DNA from: an uncultured Chloroflexota bacterium
GTDB taxonomy: Bacteria > Chloroflexota > Anaerolineae > Aggregatilineales > Phototrophicaceae
DNA: 43,607 nt
NCBI GenBank assembly: GCA_903864435.1
Contig: CAIPFY010000075.1
Span: 1-43,607 of the forward strand
Direction of reading: 5' to 3'
The stretch's first letter is position 1; the number at the start of each line of letters is the position of its first letter. Below, in pieces: positions 1-9,432 of the stretch. Position numbers and translations under genes: made by a program. Under the pieces are notes generated by a model. The model saw nothing but the letters and a program-made list of their open reading frames with translations. It was not told the origin of the DNA and ran no database searches.

Positions 1-2
1 GC

Positions 3-851
3 CTGTTCAAAAAGACCTGCGGCCCGGTCGCACCGGAAATCTACCGCCTGTCATTCCCGAACCTGTACCGCCGTCCGGCAGGCATGAGCGAAGACGCTTA
101 TGTGGACGATGCGATTGCCCGTCTGGAATATGCCTTCACCGCGCAGGTTGACCCCTCGGCGGTGGCGGCGATTGTGCTGGAGACGGTGCAGGGCGAAGGC
201 GGCTTCATCGCCACGCCGCCGCGCTTCCTCCAGCGCGTGCGCGACCTGTGTACGCAGCACGGCATCGTGTACGTGGCGGACGAAGTGCAGTGCGGATTCG
301 GGCGCACGGGCAAGCTGTTCGCGGTTGAGCATTACGGCATTGTGCCGGATTTGATCGTCACGGCGAAATCGCTGGCGGCGGGGATGCCCCTGTCGGCGGT
401 CACAGGCAAAGCCGAAATCATGGACGGGGCGCACCCCGGCGGCTTGGGCGGTACGTATAGCGGCAACCCGCTGGCCTGCGTCGCCGCTATCGAGGCCATC
501 GAGATGATCCGCCAGCCCGCCTTCCTCGAACGGGCGGCGGCGGTGGGGGCGCGTTTCCATCAGCACATGCTGGCGATGCAGAACGACTTCCCGCTAATCG
601 GGGATGTGCGCGGCGTGGGGCCGATGATGTTGATGGAACTGGTGAAAGACCGCGAGAGCAAGGTTCCGGCGGTGGACGAGACGAACATGCTGGCGCAGGA
701 ATGCCTGAAGCGCGGCCTGATCGCCATCCGCGCTGGTCTGTTTAGCAACTGCATCCGCCTGCTGCCGCCGCTGAACATCAGCGACGACGAGATTGACGAG
801 GGCATGGCGGTCATGCGCGAGGCGTTGGCTGTGGTCGAAAGCCGCCGCTGA
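3..851 (+). CDS. Class III pyridoxal-phosphate aminotransferase (4-aminobutyrate aminotransferase-like), 5' truncated by window edge
   Basis: Frame is open from the window start; motifs LETVQGEGGF, ADEVQCGFGRTGKLFA, TAKSLAAGMPLSAV, GTYSGNPLACVAA typical of class III aminotransferases. Confidence 0.92.
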   Translation: MFKKTCGPVAPEIYRLSFPNLYRRPAGMSEDAYVDDAIARLEYAFTAQVDPSAVAAIVLETVQGEGGFIATPPRFLQRVRDLCTQHGIVYVADEVQCGFGRTGKLFAVEHYGIVPDLIVTAKSLAAGMPLSAVTGKAEIMDGAHPGGLGGTYSGNPLACVAAIEAIEMIRQPAFLERAAAVGARFHQHMLAMQNDFPLIGDVRGVGPMMLMELVKDRESKVPAVDETNMLAQECLKRGLIAIRAGLFSNCIRLLPPLNISDDEIDEGMAVMREALAVVESRR

Positions 852-934
852 CCTAAGACCGATCACCTGCATTGTCGGCTTATGCGGCAACCGGGGTGCA
901 TCTTAACAACTGACTCCTGAAAGGGGTGAGGCGG

Positions 935-1549
935 CTAAGGTGCGCCCGCCTGCTTTTGCCGCGCCAGTTCGTTCGAGCCGCCGAGGGGGTGCGTTTGCGC
1001 CAGTGTTGCCAGATTGAAGCCACGCAGTTCTTTCGCCATCAGCGTGAGCGCGTCGCCATACGCACCCGCCGCCAGCGTACTGCCGAAGGGGAGCATGCCT
1101 TCGCCTTCGGCGCTGCTGTCTACTTGCAGCACCACGACTAAATCGCTGAGGGCGGCCAGTTCGCTCTGCGGGTTGGCTGTCCACGCCATGATCTTCGCGC
1201 CGCGTTCGTGGGCGATGCGGGCGAAGCGGTTGATGTCGTCGCTCTTGCCAGCTTTGGACAGGGCGATGAGTACATCGTCAGCCTGCATCATGGCAGATTG
1301 ACCGTGCAGCGCGTCGCCGGGGGGGACGGCAAAGGCGGTCATGCCGCAGGTCGCCAGCAGATGCGCCAGCCGATAAGCGATTGCGCCGCTGGTGCCCGCG
1401 CCCGTCACGATAATCTTGCCTTTGCATTCAGCCACCAGCCGCACCGCTTGCACAAAGGTGTCATCCAGCTTATCCGCAATCGCCAGCAGCGCCGCGCCTT
1501 CCGCCCGAATCTGGGCGCGGGCTGCCGTCAGCATATCCTGTTCGTTCAT
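935..1549 (-). CDS. SIS-domain sugar-phosphate isomerase (KpsF/GutQ or HxlB-like)
   Basis: [26 protein letters not shown]...PGDALHGQ...[34 protein letters not shown] is a SIS fold signature. Confidence 0.85.
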   Translation of the reverse strand: MNEQDMLTAARAQIRAEGAALLAIADKLDDTFVQAVRLVAECKGKIIVTGAGTSGAIAYRLAHLLATCGMTAFAVPPGDALHGQSAMMQADDVLIALSKAGKSDDINRFARIAHERGAKIMAWTANPQSELAALSDLVVVLQVDSSAEGEGMLPFGSTLAAGAYGDALTLMAKELRGFNLATLAQTHPLGGSNELARQKQAGAP

Positions 1550-1594
1550 GATATTCGTTCCTCATGGTGACGCTGCTTGTAGTGTCCCTCAAAC

Positions 1595-3322
1595 TCACAG
1601 CACCTGCAACGTGTCGGTCGCGCTCCACGCGCCGCAGCCGCCTGTGCTGGTGCTACAGGCCCGCACCTGCCAGTAGTACGTTCCGGCTGAAAGGGTCATC
1701 GGGGCTGTCCATGTCGTGTTGTTGGCGGGAATCGCCGTATCGCTATAGAAGATATTCATGAAGCTGCTGCTCTCGCTCAGGCGAATCTCGTAGCGGAGCG
1801 CCCACGAGACGGGATTCCACGTCAGAGTAGGGGTGGTGTCGGTGGTGGCGTTGCGCGTGGGGGCTTCCTGTCCATTGCAGCCAACCCCAAATCCAGTGCT
1901 ACTACTGCCGGGGTAGCTGGCGAGCGTCCCCAGTTTGAAGCGCCGGATCGAGTAATACTGGCTGTCAATGGTGATTGAGGCGGCGGTGTGGTTGCCGTCC
2001 AGATAGTTGATCGCCCCGAAGGTGGCGTTGAAGGTGCTGTTGATGATATCGGAATACCACAGGTTGGCACTGGCATCGTAGTAGCTGGCGCGGACGTTGA
2101 TCTGTGTACAACTGATTTGTTCCCAGCGGGCGCGGATGATGTCACCCGGTTCGGGTATATAGCGTCCGGGCGCTGCCGCCGCTGCTGGCAGTTGCCATTC
2201 TGCCAGTTTTTGTGCTGTGCCGCCCAACCACGCCTCGAACCACAGTGAGAATACCCCGCTGGCGTTGGCATGGGGGATGACTTCGAGGTTCTCTTCGCGG
2301 TTGACTTCTTTGTGGAAGCCAATCATGGCGGAACAATAGTTGTTGGTGCAGGTGGGCGGTGTGCCGTTCGGCCAGTCTATTTCAATCTCGCCCCAACCAT
2401 CTGTGACCGAGGGCATCCGGTCAATATTACGGCCTGCTTGCAAGCGGGTGGTGGGCGAATACAGGCCGTAGGTCGCGTGGAGCGTGGGCTGATACTGCCA
2501 TGTTGACCAGTCGTACTGCACCTGCACGCCGCTGAGGGTGCGGAAGTTTTGCTCCTGCACCGAGGCGGTGGAACGGTTGTCCGTCCCGTCCGGGAAGTTG
2601 CCGGTGGTGTGGGTGCGCCACTCGTCCACGTATACGTTCAGGCTGTCCGGGCTGTTGGTGCTCAGGATGCCGATGGCTGACCGATCATAGGTTTCGGTGT
2701 CCATCTTGCCCTGACGATACCAGCCGTAGAAATTGCCGTTGATGAGGAAGGCGAAGGCGCGTTTCACGCCCTGACCACTCTGGCTGTGCAGGCCGATTTC
2801 GAGGTCGAACCACTGGTCGAGGGGGACTGTGCCGTAAGCCGGAAATTCCTGTTGCGACCCGTTGCTGTTCGCGCCGCGTACCCGCAGCGCCCCGCCGGAG
2901 GTGACGCGCAACTGCCACCCGTACTGGCTGGTGTTGGCGCTCACCCAGTAACTCGTCAGCGTGAAATACTCGCTGCCGCTGAGGGCGCTGACGGTGGCGG
3001 AAGGGATGTAAACCCGCGTCCGCTGCCAGCGCCAATCGCCGGGGCGCTCCTGCCAGATGCGACCAGTCGCGGCGCTGCTGAAACTGGTGCGGATGGCTGC
3101 GCTCTGTCCGCTGCCGCCCGTGTGGAGCAGCGCGGAGGCGGTTCCAGCGGCGGCCTGTGCGGTGCTGCGCGTGACCGTGCCACCGCTGGCATCCGATGCG
3201 ACGACCCAAGTGTCCTGCGCGGACTCGAACGTTTCCAGCACGGCGGCGGCGGCGTTGACCGGCACAAGGGGTAAGAGCAAGCTCAGTCCAAACAATCGGA
3301 TCACCCATTGAATGATGCGCAT
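1595..3322 (-). CDS. Secreted protein with signal peptide; concanavalin-like/polysaccharide-lyase-like region and C-terminal fibronectin III-like domain
   Basis: N-terminal hydrophobic signal (IIQWVIRLFGLSLLLPLVPVNAAAA); C-terminus 'WNPVSWALRYEIRLSESSSF...WTAPMTLSAGTYYWQVRACS' is an Fn3-like pattern. Confidence 0.6.
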   Translation of the reverse strand: MRIIQWVIRLFGLSLLLPLVPVNAAAAVLETFESAQDTWVVASDASGGTVTRSTAQAAAGTASALLHTGGSGQSAAIRTSFSSAATGRIWQERPGDWRWQRTRVYIPSATVSALSGSEYFTLTSYWVSANTSQYGWQLRVTSGGALRVRGANSNGSQQEFPAYGTVPLDQWFDLEIGLHSQSGQGVKRAFAFLINGNFYGWYRQGKMDTETYDRSAIGILSTNSPDSLNVYVDEWRTHTTGNFPDGTDNRSTASVQEQNFRTLSGVQVQYDWSTWQYQPTLHATYGLYSPTTRLQAGRNIDRMPSVTDGWGEIEIDWPNGTPPTCTNNYCSAMIGFHKEVNREENLEVIPHANASGVFSLWFEAWLGGTAQKLAEWQLPAAAAAPGRYIPEPGDIIRARWEQISCTQINVRASYYDASANLWYSDIINSTFNATFGAINYLDGNHTAASITIDSQYYSIRRFKLGTLASYPGSSSTGFGVGCNGQEAPTRNATTDTTPTLTWNPVSWALRYEIRLSESSSFMNIFYSDTAIPANNTTWTAPMTLSAGTYYWQVRACSTSTGGCGAWSATDTLQVL

Positions 3323-3427
3323 GGCAAACCCTCATCAACCGTGTTGGCTACGATGTATTTTCTTAACCGTCACAGTGTTTCGGAAGTTACTTGCAATGGC
3401 ATAACACGGTGATGAGAGAATATGCGC

Positions 3428-4267
3428 TTAAGCCCCCTTGTCCGCGCCCATCAGGGCGGCGCGGGTGACGATTCGCAGGGCGAACAGCAGCAGGATGCCG
3501 TCAATCAGCCACACCACGAGGCCGATGCCGAAGGCCACCAGCACGCTGAGATACAGCAACCCCGCCACCTGACCGATGACCAGCATGATGACGGGCAGCA
3601 CCAGCAAGCCGGTGTTCTGGTAGGCTTCCATGAAGCTCTTGACCCGCGCCGAGATGACCACCGCGCCCATCATGCCTAGCACCGCCACCGCTGGCGTGAC
3701 CCACAACACCATCACCCACCAGTGCGGCAGCGGGAACCACACGCGCCCCATGACCACGCCGCCTGCGCTGTTCAGCACCAGCGTGTACACGGCGAAACCC
3801 GCCCATGTGAGCAGCACCGCCGGAATGACCGCCGCCAGCATTTTGCCGGTGAACAACTCGCGCTCGGTGGCGGGGGTGTAGAGCAGCGCCTCCATTGTTT
3901 TGCGCTCCTTTTCGCCCACGAAGCTGTCCGAGCCGATCACGCTGGAGGTCATGATGGGCAGGATGAGGAACAGCGGCGAGAACAGGTAGCCTAGCAGCAG
4001 CACGATCATGGTCTGGCTTTCGTTGAGTCCGGCGATAGAGGCCGCCATCGCCGGTGGCAGGTTCGCCAGAAACAACTCCAGATCGGCATCCTTCATCATA
4101 TCGCCAGCCTCGCCGTTGGAGAGCGTCCCCGGCAGGACGATGATGAGCAGCGGCAGCACCACGCAGAAGATCAGCGGCACGATGAGAGTGGGTGCCCACG
4201 CCATTTTGTTCCCGCGCACTTCGCGCCAGTCCTTGAGGGCGATTGCCCGGATGGTTCGCCAGTTCAT
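3428..4267 (-). CDS. ABC-2 type exporter permease (NatB-like)
   Basis: Multiple hydrophobic segments, 'SDSFVGEKERKTMEALLYTPATERELFTGKMLAAVIPAVLLTW'; start overlaps end of the ATPase gene. Confidence 0.85.
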   Translation of the reverse strand: MNWRTIRAIALKDWREVRGNKMAWAPTLIVPLIFCVVLPLLIIVLPGTLSNGEAGDMMKDADLELFLANLPPAMAASIAGLNESQTMIVLLLGYLFSPLFLILPIMTSSVIGSDSFVGEKERKTMEALLYTPATERELFTGKMLAAVIPAVLLTWAGFAVYTLVLNSAGGVVMGRVWFPLPHWWVMVLWVTPAVAVLGMMGAVVISARVKSFMEAYQNTGLLVLPVIMLVIGQVAGLLYLSVLVAFGIGLVVWLIDGILLLFALRIVTRAALMGADKGA

Positions 4268-5205
4268 GATGCTTCGGCCTCCGCTTGCAGTTTGAAGTAA
4301 ATGTCATGGAGCGAATGGGCGCGGGGGGTCACGCGCAGGATTTGCGCGCCCGCCGCCGCCGCCGCTGATACCACCGCCGGAATCACGCTCTCGTCGCGCA
4401 CCTGCACTGCCAGCGCCGCGCCTTTGATCTGCACCTGCGTCGCGCCAGCCACGCCCATCAGCGCCGCATCCAGTCCGGCGGGGGGCGGCGCGGTTAGGCC
4501 GATGTCCACCCACTGACCATCCCACAGGTTGCGCCCCAGATCGTCCGGTTTGCCCACCGCCAGTAATCGCCCGTGATTCAGGATGCCCACGCGGTCACAC
4601 AGCCGTCCGGCTTCATCAAGGTTGTGGGTACACAGGAACACGGTGCGCCCGTCCGCGCCGCTGTACTGCGCGATCAAATCCGTCACCTGCTGCGCGGCTT
4701 CGGGGTCGAGTCCGGCGGTGGGTTCGTCGAAGAACAGGATGTCCGGCTGATGAATCAACGTTCGCGCCAGCGCCAACCGCTGCTTCATGCCCTTGCTGAA
4801 GCCGCCTGCACGGTCATCGGCGCGGTCATGCAGCCCGAATTGTTCCAGCAGCGCATCGGTGCGGCGGGCGAGATCGGCCTCCGGCACGCCGTACAGCGTC
4901 CCGAAGAAGTGCAAGTTCTGGCGGGCGGTCAGCCGTTCGTAGATGGACGGGGTTTCGGTCAGCACCCCGCTGCGGCGGCGCAGCGCATCGCCCTGCGTTT
5001 GTGGGTCGCAACCGAGGACGTGGGCGCGTCCGGCATCGGCCTTCAGCACGCCGTTCAGCAGGCGCACCAGCGTGGTCTTACCCGCGCCGTTTGGCCCCAG
5101 TAGGCCGAACACCTCCCCGGCTTCCGCCCGGAAGCTCAACTCATTGACCGCAGTGCGCGTCCCGAAGCGGCGCACCAGTCCTTCCGTTTCAATGGCTACG
5201 CTCAT
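4264..5205 (-). CDS. ABC transporter ATP-binding protein (NatA/CcmA-like exporter family)
   Basis: Walker A GPNGAGKTT, signature GFSKGMKQRLALARTL, Walker B DILFFDEPTAGLD; start set to MSVAIETEGLVRR with a GGAG-type RBS upstream rather than the longer ORF start at 5298. Confidence 0.92.
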   Translation of the reverse strand: MSVAIETEGLVRRFGTRTAVNELSFRAEAGEVFGLLGPNGAGKTTLVRLLNGVLKADAGRAHVLGCDPQTQGDALRRRSGVLTETPSIYERLTARQNLHFFGTLYGVPEADLARRTDALLEQFGLHDRADDRAGGFSKGMKQRLALARTLIHQPDILFFDEPTAGLDPEAAQQVTDLIAQYSGADGRTVFLCTHNLDEAGRLCDRVGILNHGRLLAVGKPDDLGRNLWDGQWVDIGLTAPPPAGLDAALMGVAGATQVQIKGAALAVQVRDESVIPAVVSAAAAAGAQILRVTPRAHSLHDIYFKLQAEAEAS

Positions 5206-5714
5206 GTGGAATGCTCCTTCGCCCGCCGCTGATGGATTCCGCACCAACTGGTCTGTTTGTCCAAACCGCAAACGGTGGGCATAATCTACACGTTCCATTC
5301 TATATCTCTATATCGAGCAGAAGGGTAGTCCATAAGTGACCGCTGAAGCCGTCCCGAATCACCGCGAGTAACTATTCACGTAGTTGAAAGAGATTGAAGT
5401 GTCAGAGGTATGGCGCAAATCTGTGCTACAGGAGGCGCACCAGCCAATCTGACAACCCACCCGCAGGTCTGTTCATCGAGTATCTGGCTTTTGCCCTCAT
5501 GGCCAAACTGAGTACCGAGTGGAGGCGTTCCGGGGTATTTGGGGAGGGCGGTTCAAGCGATTTTTCAATTCGCACAAACGCACTTCCAAAATAGTGACCT
5601 CGGATTGCAATGCTACACTGTGGTGGTTTGTTTCGTCTTCGGAAAGTTGGACGAGCATGTCACGATCTATGTAATTGACTGTAATCCATCCGTTAGAAAC
5701 GGTCGAGGAGGAGT

Positions 5715-7334
5715 ATGTTGAGTGAAAAATTTTCAGTCGCCGAGTTTATCGCTTTAGCCTGTGCCATAGTTATGGGTCTCGCTTTCTTGGTTATGCCGTG
5801 GGTGAATGTGCTGGGAGTGAGTCAGACGGGAGTTAGATTACTATCTGATGCGCAATCTCTCATCCAAAATGACATATCTAGCCTGTGGTTAGTTCCCATA
5901 GCGGCGGGCGTAGGCGGTTTGGTTGCCTTGTGGGGGCTGTTGGATGCTTCAGCACGAAGCATTAGTAGAGGGGGTGCTTGTTTAGCAGGGATCATTAGCT
6001 TGATTTACTACGGCATCTTCTTTGTTCAGAACAGTAAAAGTCCGATTGATGTAACGGGCTTAGTGGGTGCTGGTTTTTGGGTCGCGCTCTTTGCCTCTGT
6101 TTTTCTGGTATTACAGGTCTTCGTTCCGCGTCCTGTGTCTACCCCTATTGATCAGGTGAATAGTGATCACCGCGACGACCGGATTGTCGTCATCATCGCC
6201 TATCTCGGTTTCATCGTGCTGGGGATGCCCGGTGCGCTGCTCGGAGTGGTGACACCCTATATCAATGATACATTCAGCCTGTCGTTAGATGCGATTGGCC
6301 TGCTGCTGCTGACGGTGACGGTGGGGTATGTGGTTGCCAGTGCGGTGTGCGGGCGGGCGATTTCCCGGTTGGGCGCGGCGTGGTTGTTCGCGGGCGGTCT
6401 GCTGCTGAACGTGATTGGCCTGACCGGATATGTGGTGTCGCCTTCGTGGGGGGCGATGGTCGTTTGCGGCCTATTCTCCGGTTTGGGCGCGGGCTTCTTT
6501 GATGTGGGGCTGAATATTTACTTCGCGGCGCATTTCGGCCCGCGCCTGATGAACTGGCTGCATGCCTGCTTCGGGATCGGCGCAACGGTGGCTCCTCTGG
6601 TGATGACAGCACTTTTGAATCGCGGCGCGGATTGGCGTTCGGGGTATGTGCTGATCGTCGTGTTATTCCTGATCGTGATCGCGCTGATTATGCTCACGCG
6701 CTCTCGTTGGGACAGCCCCGGCGCGAACCAGACCACCGCCGCCGCAGAGAGCGTGCCAGCGATGGAAACGCTGCGCCTGCCGCTGGTGTGGATAGGCATC
6801 GGCCTGTTTCTGGCCTACGCTGGGCTGGAAAGCACTGCCGGTCAATGGGTGTACAGCCTGTTCACCGAAATGCGTAATGTGAAGCCGGAGACGGCTGGCC
6901 TGTGGGTGAGTATCTACTGGGGCAGTTTCACGGTGGGTCGTATCTTCTTCGGCGCGATTGTCAACTGGGTGAGCGCCGCTTTGCTCATCCGCCTGTGTAC
7001 GGCGGGCGCGGCAGTGGGCGGGCTGTTGCTGTGGCTGCATCCCACGATGGAACTCAGTTTCGCAGGGCTGGCGTTGTACGGCTTCGCGCTCGCGCCGATT
7101 TTCGCGCTGCTGGTGACGAACACGCAGGATGTGTTGGGGCCGAAACACGGGGCGAACGCGATCGGATTTCAGATGGCAGCGGCGGGGATGGGGTTAGGGG
7201 TGCTGCCCGGTCTGGCGGGCGTGTTGGCCGCCAATACCAGCCTCGAAGTGGTGCCGCCTTTCCTGATGGTGCTGGTCGTGGTCATGGCGGTGCTGTACGA
7301 ACTTACCCATAATCGTCGGCTGGCGAAGTCGTAA
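5715..7334 (+). CDS. MFS transporter with about 150-aa N-terminal membrane extension
   Basis: GAGGAG RBS before the ATG; C-terminal ~390 aa is MFS-like (GLGAGFFDVGLNIYFAAHFGPRLMNWLHACFGIGATVAPL); N-terminal part has about four extra hydrophobic segments. Confidence 0.8.
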   Translation: MLSEKFSVAEFIALACAIVMGLAFLVMPWVNVLGVSQTGVRLLSDAQSLIQNDISSLWLVPIAAGVGGLVALWGLLDASARSISRGGACLAGIISLIYYGIFFVQNSKSPIDVTGLVGAGFWVALFASVFLVLQVFVPRPVSTPIDQVNSDHRDDRIVVIIAYLGFIVLGMPGALLGVVTPYINDTFSLSLDAIGLLLLTVTVGYVVASAVCGRAISRLGAAWLFAGGLLLNVIGLTGYVVSPSWGAMVVCGLFSGLGAGFFDVGLNIYFAAHFGPRLMNWLHACFGIGATVAPLVMTALLNRGADWRSGYVLIVVLFLIVIALIMLTRSRWDSPGANQTTAAAESVPAMETLRLPLVWIGIGLFLAYAGLESTAGQWVYSLFTEMRNVKPETAGLWVSIYWGSFTVGRIFFGAIVNWVSAALLIRLCTAGAAVGGLLLWLHPTMELSFAGLALYGFALAPIFALLVTNTQDVLGPKHGANAIGFQMAAAGMGLGVLPGLAGVLAANTSLEVVPPFLMVLVVVMAVLYELTHNRRLAKS

Positions 7335-7344
7335 CGATAACCTT

Positions 7345-7505
7345 CATCCCCCGCCTTTCGCTCTGAGGGAGAAGGGCGTAAGGCGAAGAAACCTCACCCC
7401 TGTCCCCTCTCCAACACGCGGAGTACCGCTTTGGAGAGGGGTGAAAGACGCATCTGTGTTTCTGACTCCCTTCGCCATGACGCGCAGCGGAAGGGCGGGG
7501 GATGA
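7345..7505. repeat. Imperfect inverted-repeat (MITE/REP-like) intergenic element, copy A
   Basis: TCATCCCCCGCCTTT ... AAGGGCGGGGGATGA near-perfect terminal inverted repeat; interior shares about 115 bp of alignable sequence with 12203-12322, including CCCTTCGCCATGACGCGCA(G/A)CGGAAG. Confidence 0.7.
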
Positions 7506-7562
7506 GTGCCAATCCGAACACATTATTTTGAACACGTAGCGCATTCGGACGGAGGAAAACAC

Positions 7563-9062
7563 ATGGCAATCAAGGTCGCAATGATCGGCGCGGGGTCGGT
7601 GGGATTCACCCGGCGGCTGATGCGCGATATTCTGTCGGTGCCGGAATTGCAGGATACGCATTTCGCGCTGATGGACATTTCGCAGCGCAATCTGGATATG
7701 GTGGCGCAGTTGTGCCAGCGCGATATTCAGGCCAACGGGCTGTCGGCGGTTATCAGCGCCACCACCAACCGCCGCGAGGCGCTCACCGACGCCGATTATG
7801 TGGTGTGCATGATCCGGCAGGGCGGGCTGGAAGCGTTCGCGCTGGATGTGAATATCCCGCTGAAGTACGGCGTAGATCAGTGCGTGGGCGATACGATCTG
7901 CGCGGGCGGACTGATGTACGCCCAGCGGACGATCCCCGAACTGCTGAGTCTGTGCGCCGACATTCGCGCCGTCGCCAAGCCGGATGTGCTGTTTCTGAAC
8001 TACTCGAACCCGATGGCGATGAACACATGGGCTTGCAACCAGTACGGCGGCGTGCGGACGGTGGGGCTGTGTCATGGCGTGCAGCACGGGCATGAGCAGA
8101 TTGCGACTTGCATCGAATTGTGGGCACGCAAAGAAGGGCTGATCGGGGCGGAGGAGCGCGTCACCAAGCGCGAGGTGGACATTATCGCGGCGGGTATCAA
8201 CCATCAAACGTGGTACACCCGCGTGCAGTGGCGCGGCATGGACATAACCCCGCGCCTGCTGGAACTGTTCGAGAACCATCCCGAATACCGCCAGACCGAG
8301 AAGGTGCGGATTGATGTGCTGCGGCGCTTTGGCTACTACAGCACCGAGTCCAACGGGCATCTGAGCGAATATGTCCCTTGGTATCGCAAGCGCGTAGATG
8401 AAATCGGTCAGTGGATTGACCTGTCGCACTGGATTAACGGCGAGACGGGCGGGTATCTGCGCGAATGCACCGAAGGGCGTAGCTGGTTCGAGACGGAATA
8501 CCCGAAGTGGTTGAGCGAAACCCCGCCGCCCATGACGCAGGACAACCGCAGCAACGAACACGGCTCGTACATCATCGAGTCGTTGGAAACCGGACGCATC
8601 TACCGGGGGCATTTCAACATCATCAACCGGGGGCATATCTCCAATTTGCCGGATGGCTGCGTGATCGAAATCCCCGGCTATGTAGACCATAACGGAATCA
8701 ATATGCCAGTGGTGGGCGATCTGCCGCTGGCCTGCGCCGCCACCTGTTCTGCCAGCGTGCGCGTGCAGCAGATGGGCATGGAGGCGGCGGTACGCGGCGA
8801 TGTGACGCTGCTCAAACAGGCCATGCTGCACGACCCGCTGGTGGGGGCGGTGTGCAACCCGGAAGAAGTGTGGCAGATGGTGGACGAGTTGCTGGTGGCG
8901 CAGGCACAATGGCTGCCCAACTACGTTCCCGCCGAGATCGAAGCTGCCCGTCAGCGGTTGGCGCAGGCCGAAGCGAACGGAACCCGCGTGAAACTGCGGC
9001 AGACGGACGGCGCGGCGCGGCTGAAGGTTCGCAGCGTGAGCGAACTGGCAGCTGCCCGCTAG
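7563..9062 (+). CDS. Glycoside hydrolase family 4 (alpha-galactosidase/alpha-glucosidase-like, NAD-dependent)
   Basis: MAIKVAMIGAGSVGFTRRLMRDIL, DADYVVCMIRQGG, VGDTICAGGLMYAQRTIP, YSNPMAMNTWA, GLCHGVQH; GGAGGAAAAC RBS before the ATG at 7563. Confidence 0.9.
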   Translation: MAIKVAMIGAGSVGFTRRLMRDILSVPELQDTHFALMDISQRNLDMVAQLCQRDIQANGLSAVISATTNRREALTDADYVVCMIRQGGLEAFALDVNIPLKYGVDQCVGDTICAGGLMYAQRTIPELLSLCADIRAVAKPDVLFLNYSNPMAMNTWACNQYGGVRTVGLCHGVQHGHEQIATCIELWARKEGLIGAEERVTKREVDIIAAGINHQTWYTRVQWRGMDITPRLLELFENHPEYRQTEKVRIDVLRRFGYYSTESNGHLSEYVPWYRKRVDEIGQWIDLSHWINGETGGYLRECTEGRSWFETEYPKWLSETPPPMTQDNRSNEHGSYIIESLETGRIYRGHFNIINRGHISNLPDGCVIEIPGYVDHNGINMPVVGDLPLACAATCSASVRVQQMGMEAAVRGDVTLLKQAMLHDPLVGAVCNPEEVWQMVDELLVAQAQWLPNYVPAEIEAARQRLAQAEANGTRVKLRQTDGAARLKVRSVSELAAAR

Positions 9063-9112
9063 ACCCCCCCGTTCGCCGACGGAAAAACGAAAGGCGTTGT
9101 GACCGGATAAAC

Positions 9113-9143
9113 AAAAACCAGCGAGGATTTCGCTGGTTTTTTA
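9113..9143 (+). terminator. Rho-independent terminator after the GH4 gene
   Basis: CCAGCGA-GGATT-TCGCTGG stem followed by TTTTTT, preceded by an A-tract. Confidence 0.85.
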
Positions 9144-9212
9144 TCTGTGATTTATTGCTTACAGTCCATCCGATTCAAACCGATGCGCTATCCGGGAATA
9201 GTACGCCGATTA

Positions 9213-9298
9213 GAACACTTTCTGAAGCAGGACTTGAACCTGCGACCCCCCAGGCTACAACTGGATGCGCTGCCACTGCGCCATAACAGAAAGTGCTC
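9213..9298 (-). tRNA. tRNA-like element (cloverleaf with extended acceptor stem; apparent anticodon GTA), possibly non-canonical
   Basis: Minus strand: CTTTCTG...GCGC-AGTGGCA-GCGC...TCCAG-TTGTAGC-CTGGG...GCAGG-TTCAAGT-CCTGC...CAGAAAG. D, anticodon and T arms form, but the T stem is separated from the CAGAAAG strand by an extra TT. Confidence 0.55.
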
Positions 9299-9360
9299 AA
9301 ATCGAGGTGCTATTTCGTAACAATGCATCGGTGCGCTATCCGGGAATAGTACGCCGATTA

Positions 9361-9432
9361 GAACACTTTCCGAAGCGAGAGGTAATCCTACCGCAGATTC
9401 CTCTACAGCTACCACTGCAACAGAAAGTACTC
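9361..9432 (-). ncRNA. Second structured RNA module, paralog of the tRNA-like element without a recognisable T arm
   Basis: Minus strand GAGUACUUUCUG / CGGAAAGUGUUC pair over 12 bp using G.U wobbles; D-loop-like GCAGTGGTAGC shared with the neighbour; interior AGAGGAAT...ATTACCTCT hairpin. Confidence 0.4.

Noticed and set aside
3428-5205. ABC transporter pair as the missing CcmAB heme exporter
   Set aside because: ATPase/permease sequences look like NatAB-type ABC-2 exporters with a ~280-aa GEKERKTMEALL permease, unlike CcmB, and are 29 kb from the ccm operon.
7344-8909. 521-aa minus-strand ORF opposite the GH4 gene
   Set aside because: Fully antisense to a clearly recognisable enzyme; low-complexity His/Arg/Gln-rich translation typical of GC-rich shadow ORFs.
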